Shown here piece by piece: positions 37,375 to 46,860 of a stretch of DNA of 64,000 bases (within the stretch, counting starts at the first letter, position 1; each line of letters begins with the position of its first letter). Source of the DNA: Punica granatum (lineage: Eukaryota; Streptophyta; Magnoliopsida; Myrtales; Lythraceae). The position numbers and the translations under genes are program-made. Below the pieces are notes generated by a model. It was not told the origin of the DNA and made no database searches. It was given only the letters and a program-made list of their open reading frames with translations. The stretch spans positions 38,622,605 through 38,686,604 of the forward strand of contig NC_045130.1 in NCBI RefSeq assembly GCF_007655135.1, written 5' to 3'.

Positions 37375-39215
37375 GGCGGTGTTGGGGGCTTGTTTAGGCC
37401 CGCCTCTTCGGCCATTTGGATGTGCTCGAGAATGTCTTCCTGGTCCATATTATCAGGGTAGTTTCCCGCCCCTGCTTGTGTCATATACAAGTGCATGTGT
37501 TGCTCTATAGGGGAGATGATCTGCTGCCAATGGGGCACTGGTTGAATGACGGTCCAGTCCATTTGAGTGCAATCTCCATATGTCTGTGCCATCTTGTTCA
37601 TTATCCTTGAGTATGGAGTAGAGAAAATTAGGGAGTCTTCTAGTGCCATGTCATTTTTGCGTTTCCTCTGCTTGATGGTGATGGTAAAGTCCTCCGAATC
37701 AGTTGACATTTTTTCGTTTCCTCTAGAGGCCTTACTGATTGTGTGGGCTTGATCAGGGAATGTGGACTGGAATTCAGATGGGCTTGAGAATGGGCTTCTA
37801 CACGGGCTTCTGGGAAAGCTGAACTGGATTGGAGGATTGGGCTGGGCGCTAGGCTTGCAGGGAAGCCTGTGGGCTTCGCTGGGGATGGGCTGCTGGCTTG
37901 GGCTCCAGTTCTCGCTGAAATGGGTTTGGGCTTGGTCTTGCAGGTCAATGAGGCCTGAGTATAGAGTATCGGTACAGATAACCCGGGGGTTGTTTCGGGT
38001 CTTCCGGGTCGTCTTCTCCCTGGGCGATAGCTGTCCTCTTCGGAGGAAGTCAGAGGATGGGTCCGAGCCGTACGCAGCTCCAACGTTCGAAAATTCCTTC
38101 ACCAGGTCAGTGCTCTGTCTTGTCTCTTGATTAACTGCGCCGATTGACGGCGGCGACTTGATTGACGGGGCATTCGAATTCTTGGAAGTCGGAATTTGGC
38201 AGTGAGGTATGGGGTGAACAGCGGGGTCTGATAGGTTGATTTCTGAGGGCGGTGATAGGTTTTCCGGCGGGATGAGGGTAGCCTGAGGGGGGGGTAAGTC
38301 GGATTGGGGGTCGAACCTGAGCCATGGTCCATAGAGGTTAGGGTTTGGTGGGGTTTCGGATGCACAGTGAGTTTGGTCGTGGCCAAGAATTCCACAATCA
38401 TAGCAGAAAGTCTTCAAATGTTTGTATTTGAAATAGACCCAGGTAGGGGCGCCGGATTTGCGATTGATGAGGCATCCAGGGTGTAGTGGCTTGGCGACAG
38501 GGATTTTGATCAGTGCTCTGGGGGTTATATACCACTTAGGGAGGGAGGGGGAGTCCTTCCAGTCTATGTCGATGACTTGTCCGGCTCTTTCCGCTAACCT
38601 GGTGATATTCTTCTTAGATAGCATTTCCGGAGGAATGCCTCTCAGTTGGACCCAGAAGTTTACAGAATCGAAAGGTATTTCCTCTAGCGACTTGCCCTTG
38701 TCCCAGCGTGTTGTCATGAGGTGAGCCCCCTGTACTGACCATGCTCTGTCTCTTTCTACAAAGAGCATGTCTTTCTTATCTTTGAAAATGCAGACTAGAA
38801 TGTCATCTGCGTATTTCTTAGGGGTAATGGAGACTCCTTTCCTGATATTCCAGGCCTGCAGGAGGCGAGGGATGATGGCCTTTGGAGGTGGCGGCTTGAA
38901 GCCAAAAGGCTTGAGGAGCAGGGTTAGGGGGATGGGTTCATTTGCATCTTCCTCCTCATTGGATGGCAGGTCGATTATTTCTAGCGCTTGGGCCATGGAC
39001 ATCTGGGAGCCGAACATTTCAGCAAGGGAGGTATCCAGATCAGTGTGATCCATTGGGGGAGGAGTGTCTTGGGGTTGCGGGGGAGGGATGGTGGGGAGTG
39101 GCTGAATACTAGTTTTATGGGTAGCTTCGGGATGTGAAGGTAAGGGAGCAGGGGGATTGGGGTTATGAATATATTCCTGGGACTTTAATGGTTCAAAATT
39201 TGGAAGTTGAGACAT
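37371..39215 (-). CDS. LINE ORF1 (DUF4283, CCHC nucleic-acid-binding protein)
   Basis: A 614-aa open reading frame for the RNA-binding protein of the LINE. The N-terminus is Pro-rich. Residues about 90-240 form a DUF4283-like region (WNIRKGVSITPKKYADDILV, VNFWVQLRGIPPEMLSKKNI). A CCHC zinc knuckle follows with C271, C274, H279 and C284 (CYDCGILGHDQTHC). The C-terminal half is low-complexity and rich in S, P and Q. The frame is intact. Its stop codon overlaps the ORF2 start (ATGA at 37371-37374). Confidence 0.9.
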   Translation of the reverse strand: MSQLPNFEPLKSQEYIHNPNPPAPLPSHPEATHKTSIQPLPTIPPPQPQDTPPPMDHTDLDTSLAEMFGSQMSMAQALEIIDLPSNEEEDANEPIPLTLLLKPFGFKPPPPKAIIPRLLQAWNIRKGVSITPKKYADDILVCIFKDKKDMLFVERDRAWSVQGAHLMTTRWDKGKSLEEIPFDSVNFWVQLRGIPPEMLSKKNITRLAERAGQVIDIDWKDSPSLPKWYITPRALIKIPVAKPLHPGCLINRKSGAPTWVYFKYKHLKTFCYDCGILGHDQTHCASETPPNPNLYGPWLRFDPQSDLPPPQATLIPPENLSPPSEINLSDPAVHPIPHCQIPTSKNSNAPSIKSPPSIGAVNQETRQSTDLVKEFSNVGAAYGSDPSSDFLRRGQLSPREKTTRKTRNNPRVICTDTLYSGLIDLQDQAQTHFSENWSPSQQPIPSEAHRLPCKPSAQPNPPIQFSFPRSPCRSPFSSPSEFQSTFPDQAHTISKASRGNEKMSTDSEDFTITIKQRKRKNDMALEDSLIFSTPYSRIMNKMAQTYGDCTQMDWTVIQPVPHWQQIISPIEQHMHLYMTQAGAGNYPDNMDQEDILEHIQMAEEAGLNKPPTPP

Positions 39216-39548
39216 TGGTTTAATGAGTGATGTGAGAGTTGTGTGTTGCAGTAGAGATTTGATCTTGATCCGGTAGAGTTAAATGAGGAAATGAAGCTGA
39301 TTGAACAGCCTTGTGAATTGCAGGAGGTGGGTGGGCAAAGCAGATGGAGTAAATGAAGGTCCTGATGCGCTTGAATGCTTGATCCTGGATGCAGCAGTGG
39401 AGAGCTTGGTGGAGAGCTTGGGCGAGAACAGGAAGAAAAGCGAAGGAAATATGATCAGATCAGAGGCTTCCAACAAAGGGAAGAGATAGAGGGAGAGGCT
39501 CTCAACCAAGGAGAGAAAATAACTTCCGCCACTGGTTATTTTATTCTT

Positions 39549-41218
39549 GACCGTTAAATTACATGACATATGATCATGATTGTACAAATGTCACATACTT
39601 TGGACTTTAGGGACCGTTTGGATTCAGAGTTAAAGTTACTTTGATTTTGATTGTGGAAAAAGACAAATGAGATGTGATTATAAATTTGACTTGGGAAACG
39701 TGTGTTTTTGTTGTATAGTGTGTTGAGTTAAAGTTAAAGTTAAAGTTAAAATCAAATTTCTTACAAAACAAACGGGAGATTCACCCCATATATTTTGACT
39801 ATCAATACTTTTCAGTCATATCTATCTTCTCGTCGAAGTTTGATCTTGCCCATAAACGAGCTAGATTGGGTTCGATATTAATATTCGGCAAATACTAAAA
39901 TTTAGCTCATCAGCAAGAAGGGGGAAATATTGTAGTTTAAAAAGTATAACTATTTGGCTTAATAGTGTGTGTATATATTATTTACTCACTTGAATTTAAC
40001 CCAAAAAAAATGGTGATCTATCGATTCAAGTTTACTCTCATGTGATTGGGTCATCCTCTATTTCAGTTGAAATCTCTTTATGCATTTGTGTCAAAACATT
40101 TGGTAAAAGTGTTATTCTTCAGCAAAGATTTGGGGAGCACTAGAATTATGTGAAAACTATGTGGTGTTACGCTGACGAGATCAATACTTGCATTGGTTGT
40201 TCAATTTGCGTGATATTTTTGCAGTTAAACATGAGAGTTCAAACATTATATAATGAGATCTCTACTACTATTGTTCATCTTATTACTTATCAAAAAAGAA
40301 TTAAACAAAGGAGGACGCTTACACTTTTAATGTTGTTGCATATATAAAATTAACGGAAATAATGTCAGGCCGAAAATATTAATGTATTAGTCGTTTCATT
40401 TAACAACTCAGATTAATCACTGCGCTCTATAGTTATAAACACAAATGTTTCATGTGTATTATCTATATATGTATAGGAGGATGTTAATTCCATCATATTA
40501 GTGCAATCGACTAATTTCACGACAATGTCAAATAATTAAGTCCGATTTGAGAAAGATGTTGTCGGAGTAATGAAATGAAGAGATAAGAGGGGTATTGTTA
40601 GGTGCCGACAAATCCCACCAATTGATATCTAAAAAAATTGAAAATACTAGACTCATATGGATGCATGATTAATATATGCCATGCACTTCATAAAAATTTA
40701 ATTTTCTAATCATTTTTTAAATTTTTAATTCCCTCATGCAAACGGTGCACGGATAACGTTGCTAAGTAGTTTGCATAGGATTATAGAAGAAAATAAGCTT
40801 CGCTAATTCATAAATCAATAATTTCTCAAATATTTCAAGACTGGGCCAAAAAAGAAGACGATAATTGGAATACAAAATGGTTGTCTTTTTGTACTGGAAA
40901 TCATATCATACCAATTGTGCACTAAGCTAAGTACAAATCGCTCTCAGAGAGAATTGTAAGATGGAATAAAAATTGAAATTCTCGTCCGTAGCTTATCTTA
41001 TGTGGGTCATTTTCTTATAATAATAAAATAACCCATTAATAGGATGCGCCTCAATTTCAAGCATATAATCTGATAGCTCAATTTTGGGGAAAATCACTAC
41101 CTTAAATAAATCCTATATATGTACATAAGAAAACGTCCATCGAGTACTTGAACCCCAAGATCAACTATATATACATGCATAGATATCCATTTGAACTAAA
41201 CTATAAATATTCCTCAAG
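39549..41218. other. AT-rich spacer between LINE and copia element
   Basis: Gene-free. It holds MITE copy 2 (39609-39777) and a dispersed repeat at about 40140-40290 that is related to 48950-49130. Nothing else is recognised. Confidence 0.5.
39609..39777 (-). mobile_element. hAT-like MITE, copy 2
   Basis: Starts GGGACCGTTTGGATTCAGAG and ends AAACAAACGGG. Its reverse complement aligns end to end with 25589-25800, with shared TTTAACTTTAACTTTAACT, CACACTAYACAA and TTTGTCYTTTTCCACRATC stretches. Copy 1 carries an extra internal repeat of the TTTAACTTTAACTT block, which explains its greater length. Non-coding. Confidence 0.75.
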
Positions 41219-41223
41219 AAATT

Positions 41224-41442
41224 TGTAAAACACTGAGATTTCTGTGAATAATTGTGTTAATTCTCATTGATGTGAAATCTCTGTACATATAGCCATACAA
41301 CTTGAGGAATACAAGGAAAGTAAGCTAAATGTTACAAGTAATTAATTCTAATTGATCCTGCAACCTAACAATCCCATAATACACTGCTATATACAAGGAA
41401 GCAAATGTAAGTCACGGGAGGATAGGAATATATCCCGTAATA
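41224..41442 (-). repeat. copia 3' LTR
   Basis: 219 bp, paired with 44273-44491. In element orientation it begins TATTACGGGATATATTCC and ends in ACA. It follows the polypurine tract at about 41444-41455. Confidence 0.95.
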
Positions 41443-41449
41443 CTCCCTC

Positions 41450-43354
41450 TCAAGTTGGAGAATGAGGATCCCGAATTCCCAACTTGCTGAGGAGAAACTG
41501 AAAACGATCACGTCCCAAAGCCTTGGTGAAAATGTCAGCAAGTTGAAGATGCGTGGATATGTGATTAATAACAATCTTCTTGGATAGTAAGTGTCCCCGA
41601 ATGAAGTGGCAGTCAATTTCGATGTGTTTGGTGCGCTCATGAAATACCGGATTAGCAGCGATGTTGAGTGCTGCTTGATTGTCACAATACAGTTGAGTAG
41701 GGCCATTCAATGAGACACCAGATGATGAAAACAGACTTTGTAGCCATAAAACTTCACTAACTGCTGCTGTCATTACTCTGTATTCGGCTTCAACAGACGA
41801 ACGAGATACAGTTGTCTGTTTCTTGGTCTTCCATGAGATTGAACTACCATCGAGTGTTATGAAGTAACCTGTGACTGACCTTCGAGTCATCGGGCAGCTG
41901 GCCCAATCTGAATCACAATATGCTATTAACTCCATGGATTGGGGCCGGAGAAAAATTCCTTGACCCGGTGATTGCTTCAGGTACCGAAGTATGCGCATCG
42001 CTGCCATCCAATGATTTTCACGTGGATCTTGCATGAATTGAGATAGAATGTGAACGGAATAAGATAATTCGGGACGAGTGATTGTCAGGTAGATGAGTCG
42101 ACCAACGAGACGACAATATTTGCTAGGATCAGGTAAGGAAGAGCTCGAATCCGATGATAAGTTGTGCTGTGGTTCCATAGGAAATGAAGAAGGCTGCGAA
42201 CCCAGCATGCCACTTTCTGTAAGTATATCAAGGACATACTTTCGCTGGTTGAGGAATAAACCTTTGTCCATCCGAGTGACTTCAATGCCGAGGAAGTAGC
42301 GCAAAGGGCCTAAATCCTTGATACGAAAACATGTGGCCAGATATTGCTTGAGCGAAGCACATAACTTCGAGTTATTGCCGACAATAATTAAATCATCAAC
42401 ATATACCAGAACTCCCAGAAAATTCACATCCTTGTGCTAAGTGAATAATGAATGATCAGCATCAGATTGAGAAAGTCCATAGTTACGAAGTGCAATCGCA
42501 AATTTGGAGAACCAATTGCAAGATGCTTGTCGGAGGCCATAAAGCGATTTACGTAAGTGACAAGCATATCCTGGACGTCGATGAGAAAAGCCCGGTAGCA
42601 TACGCATATAAACCTCTTCAGTTAAATCACCATGTAGAAAAGCATTATGAACATCCAATTGATGCATTTCCCAGTTGTTAACTACTGCCAAATACAAAAT
42701 TACCCGGACTATGACTAGTTTAGCCACGGGAGCAAATGTCTCGTTAAAATCAACCGCTTCGACTTGAGTAAATCCCTTGGCAACGAGACGAGCTTTGAAC
42801 CTTTCAACACTGCCATCAGCATTTCTCTTGATTTTGAAGACCCATTTGCATCCTATGGGTTTCTTATTAGATGGCACTTGTTCTATCGTCTAGGTCTTGT
42901 TCAATTCCAAGGCTCGAACTTCTTCATTCATCGCAGCACGCCAACGAGGGTCTTTAAATGCTTCTTTGTAAGATTTGGGTTCAACATCAGAGTCTATCGC
43001 AACTGTATATGCAAGATGCAGATTATTGAATTTCGAGTAAGACAAGAAATGCTTAGGATGAGTGGACTTACTTGAGGAAGACGAAGGAGTTGGTGTGGTG
43101 GAATGGGGGGGACGAATAACAACTGTGTTACACACAAAATCCTTCAGATAACGAGGGTCGACGGTTTCATCATCATTCCCAATCATATTCAGGAACTTTT
43201 GGAATTGGGCAAATTGGGCCGGTGAGAGTTCGGACAATGAATTGGGCTTCCCTGTCCGCTGGGCCGAGAGTCCACTGGTTTGAACAACATGGGCTTGGGC
43301 CTGATTGCCCGCTGTGTTGAACGGCCCAGGATTGCCGTTTACACCATTCTTCAT
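41450..43354 (-). pseudogene. copia reverse transcriptase/RNase H with stops
   Basis: The C-terminal half of the copia polyprotein. It begins with linker sequence (SKSTHPKHFLSYSKFNN, YKEAFKDPRWRAAMNEEV), then the reverse transcriptase ([28 protein letters not shown], catalytic YVDDLII). RNase H follows (YCDSDWASCPMTRRSVTGY, DNQAALNIAANPVFHERTKH). Two in-frame TAG codons interrupt it, at about 42887-42889 (after LELNKT) and 42434-42436 (after DHSLFT). All three pieces share one phase. Protease and integrase are absent between the zinc knuckle and this region. That points to an internal deletion in an ancestor or in this copy. Confidence 0.9.
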
Positions 43355-43375
43355 CTGATGGAACCCTAATTGCTT

Positions 43376-44282
43376 CCCTTTTCCTTTTATTCACCCAATT
43401 TGCAGGTTTCCTGTGGAGCTTCCAACAGGTACTGCGGACATGGCCAACTCGCTGGCAGTGGTCGCAGAACGGACGGCCACTTGAACGGATCTCAAACTAG
43501 GCCCTCTCTTCCTTCACATAGAAGGCCGCATCTGCTCTCGGCTAGTTCACACGGGACACGATTTTCTACGTTTCCTCATGTATGACCATCGAATATATTT
43601 TGTTAAGGGAAGGAAATGGTTCCATACTGAGAATATTAGACCGTACCGTATTGAATTCGAGATTGAGTCCCATGAGAAATTGGTAAGATTTCTCCTTCTC
43701 CCTCTGTGATGCACCCATTGTAGCAGCTTCGCAGGTACACTGAGTGAGCTCGAGAAAATATTCGAGCTCATCCCACAATCCTTTTAAGACAGAGTAATAT
43801 TTGGAGACGAATAGCCCTTCCTGCTTTGTAAGACAAATTTGAGACTTGAGTTCATAAACCCTTGTTTCATTACCTTGGGAAAACCTTTCCTTGAGATCAT
43901 CCCGCAGAGTCTTGGCATTTTGAATGCAGGCAACACTGGGCCGGAGCTCCTGATCAACTGAGTTGGATAGCCACGCCACTACCATGGAATTGCAGGTAAC
44001 CCACTGCTGGTAATTGGCGTCTCCTTCATTTGGCTTCTGGATGGTCCCATTCACGAAGGCTATCTTGTTCTTCGCAATCAACGCTGTCCACATGAGCTTC
44101 GACCAGGTGAGGTAATTCTTGCCATTGAGAGTGCACGAGATCAATTGATTTCCTGGCCCATCAGAGGAGGACACGGTGTAGGGAGATGAGTTGTTGGCAG
44201 CCATTGAGCGATCAGTGAACAAAAATTTAATGTCGACGATAATTTGATCAAGCAAATTCTGCTCCGATATCATGTAGAACAC
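43376..44282 (-). pseudogene. copia gag (UBN2 type) with zinc knuckle, broken
   Basis: The ORF at 43566-44282 encodes the copia gag (LNGKNYLTWSKLMWTALIAK, KTLRDDLKERFSQGN, YYSVLKGLWDELEYF). It runs out at a stop in 43566-43568. The reading continues past breaks to a CCHC knuckle at about 43430-43475 (CDHCQRVGHVRSTC), which belongs to the same nucleocapsid. Gag is therefore no longer one open frame. The usable Met is the MAANNSS site inside the ORF. Confidence 0.8.
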
Positions 44283-44491
44283 TGAGATTTCTGTGAATAA
44301 TTGTATTAATTCTCATTGATGTGGAGTCTCTGTACATATAGCTATACAACTTGAGGAATACAAGGAAAGTAAGCTAAATGTTACAAGTAATTAATTATAA
44401 TTGATCTTGCAACCTAACAATCCCATAATACACTGCTATATACAAGGAAGCAAATGTAAGTCACGGGAGGATAGGAATATATCCCGTAATA
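44273..44491 (-). repeat. copia 5' LTR
   Basis: 219 bp, paired with 41224-41442. It ends next to the primer-binding site at about 44261-44272. By position it should hold the element's promoter. Confidence 0.95.
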
Positions 44492-44496
44492 AAATT

Positions 44497-46003
44497 TGGA
44501 CAGACATAATTTCGCATAGTAATTTTTCTTCTTAAAGTTGGAGCAGATCATCTCTCTTGACTATATGTGGATATAAAAGTCCAAATGATAATTCCACATA
44601 GTGTTGACGGGGAATATGCTGTCATTATGCAGACGGTCCATCCCTTAATATTGTATGTTGAAAATTGATTGTATTAATTAATTAATTAATCATAATTTTC
44701 ACTATAATATTTTTCTTACGAATGTGAAATTTCCATATGACGGAGTGGTCTAATTAATTACTTCATAAATTGTAAAAGAGAATACAAAACGACGGTCCGC
44801 AGAAAGCCTATTGACGTCTTAATCAGAGCTAATAATCTGATATAAAACCAAATCAAGGGTAGTAATCGATCGGCTACGCCATATTATATTCAATTATCAC
44901 CATATTGTATCTTATTCTTAAACATGCCGACTATTGCGTTGCTATGCGCTATCCAAATTCAAATAGACCGTGTAGATCTCGATTCTCTGAACTTTTAAAT
45001 CGACTGCCATGTTTCTGAACCTGGCCATTACAGATCAAGATACATTGTCGGGTCTAAACGGAGTTCCTGCCGTTTGATGAAGCGTTTCCTTGCTGCCCAC
45101 GACCACTCCTAATCAACTCTAGACTGATAGACAAAGTCCGCCCTTATGTCAGCAGAATCAGCCGCCTCCTGTGACTATAGTTGGATGTCATTCTCATCAT
45201 TTCTGGGACCAAACAATTAAATTAATCAATCGCAACAAATTAAATCAAAGAGACGTGATATAATTTTTATTGATATTGTGATTTGACCCCTTTCTTTTTG
45301 TTTGTACCCAAACCGGCCCCCATGATATTTTACTCTTTGATGTCTCCATCGTTTCATCTTGGTGGATGGTTATATTTTGTTATAGTATGTGGCACCCATG
45401 TAAAGAACAGTATCCTAGCTTGACAATGACATTGGGTGGACTATATTGATGTCCTATCAAAATCGGCTCTCCTAGAGCACATCAATTCTCAGTATTAACC
45501 CAGAGCTCGTCCGGCATAACCCAGAGCTCGCACTATTCAAAATCATACCCTTGCGTACTGTTTCTTGCCGGCACGTAAGATACCAACATGTCGCATCTAG
45601 TGTATATGATTGATTCCATTTCATTTCTTTCCAATTGTACGTACACGGCAAACATAATAATACAATTATACAGAAATGTTGATTTTCATGATCCATTTGA
45701 GATAAATCATACCATTATGAAGCTACAAAGTCTGATGATAATAATCGACCAAACCGTATTATATAATTCACAAGAATCTAGATGAAATAATATCCCAGGG
45801 AACCATCAAACGACATCCTCCGAAAAAGCAAGAAATCAAGCTTAAATCACTACCACAAAATTGTTATAAACCAATTATAAAACCGAGAAATTTTTTTATG
45901 AAGATTATTTTTCATCTGCGTCGATCTTTAGTTACTGTACAAACAGCCTAAGCATAGTGATCATCGGTATAGATCACTTTTAAAAACGCTCGTTCGATTT
46001 CCT
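44497..46003. other. Spacer downstream of the HIPP gene
   Basis: AT-rich DNA with one coding-like relic near 45030-45170 (listed separately). The part next to 46003 is the 3' untranslated region of the HIPP gene. Confidence 0.45.
45030..45170 (-). pseudogene. Unrecognised coding-like relic
   Basis: Read on the minus strand, one frame gives ADFVYQSRVD, a TAG stop, then EWSWAARKRFIKRQELRLDP. It looks like a conserved globular protein but I cannot name a family. The surroundings are not coding. Likely a gene fragment left by duplication or transposition. Confidence 0.25.
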
Positions 46004-46626
46004 TCAACAGATAACGCAGCCGTTCGGATCCTCCTCGACGCTCCGATTGTAATAGTTGGGCATGTGATGGAATTGAGGAGGAGGGGGCGGGTAATAAGGT
46101 ATCTGCATCGGGAAGATTTTGGCATCATCCTTCTTCTTGTTATCGGCTTCCTTCTTGTCGTCCTTCTTGGGCTCCTCCTTCTTCTTCGGTTCCTCCTTCG
46201 CTGGCCCGACCGAGACGATGTCGGTGCAGCAGATCTTCCTCAGCTTGCTGACTAGGTTCACCGGGTCGACGTCCCCCGTCACGGTCAGCTTCTTATCCTT
46301 CATGTCCACCACGATCGAGTCGACCCCTGCAACATGATTAATAATATGCCATGAGTATTATTGGATCAAAAAACTCGAGCGGCTACAATAATATGCGATG
46401 ACTTAAATTTAGCGGCCGGTAGCGCCATATATACCTTCGATCCCCGAGACGATCTTCATGACCTTCTTCTTCTCCTTCTCATCGGCCAGGCCCAACTTCA
46501 GGACGACTTTCTGGTACCAAAACATGACGATTGTGATTTGGGAAGGATCATAATCACGGGAACTAAGAAAGCCAGCAAGATTCAACCGGCGGAAAATTAT
46601 CGATCGAGAATTCGACTTACCTTCAT
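46004..46626 (-). CDS. Heavy metal-associated isoprenylated plant protein (HIPP), HMA core without CxxC
   Basis: A 134-aa protein from three exons: 46621-46626 (only ATGAAG), 46435-46510 and 46004-46326. The HMA fold spans residues 1-75 ([58 protein letters not shown]). A Lys/Glu-rich linker and a Pro-rich stretch ([16 protein letters not shown]) follow. It ends in CVIC, a CaaX box for prenylation. The metal-binding CxxC of the HMA loop is missing: the loop reads [10 protein letters not shown]. Members of this subgroup probably act by protein or membrane binding, not metal carriage (inference). The position fits the copper-transport-protein-like cluster At5g52670-At5g52770. Confidence 0.9.
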
Positions 46627-46860
46627 GGTTTTTCTCGATAAAAGGTGAACTCGTGGAGATTGATTGATTGATTGGGAGGTTAATCAGCGATTAGTGCTAG
46701 AACTCGGAGCTTGTTCTCCTGTCCTTTCAGGAGGGAGTTAAAATGAGCGAAGTGAGAGAGGAAAGGAGAAGAAGAGGAGATGAGATCGGAAGGGATGTGA
46801 GCGGCTGAATGGATCTGAGGATAGAAACGGGGGTTTGAGCTTTAAATAATTGAGGAGATC
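46627..46860 (-). promoter_or_regulatory. HIPP promoter and leader
   Basis: On the minus strand a TATA-like ATTATTTAAAG lies near 46840-46851, about 215 bases upstream of the ATG. The leader between them is purine/pyrimidine-biased. This placement is plausible but not proven. Confidence 0.45.

Larger units (their letters stand above)
33243..39548 (-). mobile_element. Full-length L1-type LINE retrotransposon
   Basis: A complete plant L1-clade element on the minus strand. It is bounded by a 16-bp direct repeat TGGTTATTTTATTCTT at 33243-33258 and 39533-39548, the target-site duplication. The 3' end is the poly(A) tail, seen as a T-run at about 33256-33267. From the 5' end come a leader (about 39216-39532), ORF1 (37371-39215) and ORF2 (33286-37374). 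ORF2 is split by two in-frame stops, TAG at 36871-36873 and TGA at 33565-33567, so this copy should be unable to move. A relative lies at 29225-29750. The insertion falls in the gene-poor interval between the PAM68-like and HIPP genes. Confidence 0.95.
41219..44496 (-). mobile_element. Internally deleted Ty1/copia LTR retrotransposon
   Basis: A 3268-bp element on the minus strand, flanked by the 5-bp target duplication AAATT (41219-41223 and 44492-44496). Its two LTRs are each 219 bp (41224-41442 and 44273-44491), with about seven mismatches by eye. A primer-binding site resembling the plant initiator-Met tRNA type (TGATATCGGAGC) lies directly inside the 5' LTR. A polypurine tract (GAGAGGGAG) precedes the 3' LTR. 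It keeps gag and reverse transcriptase/RNase H, but protease and integrase are missing. The LTR termini read TA...CA instead of the canonical TG...CA in both copies. Confidence 0.95.
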
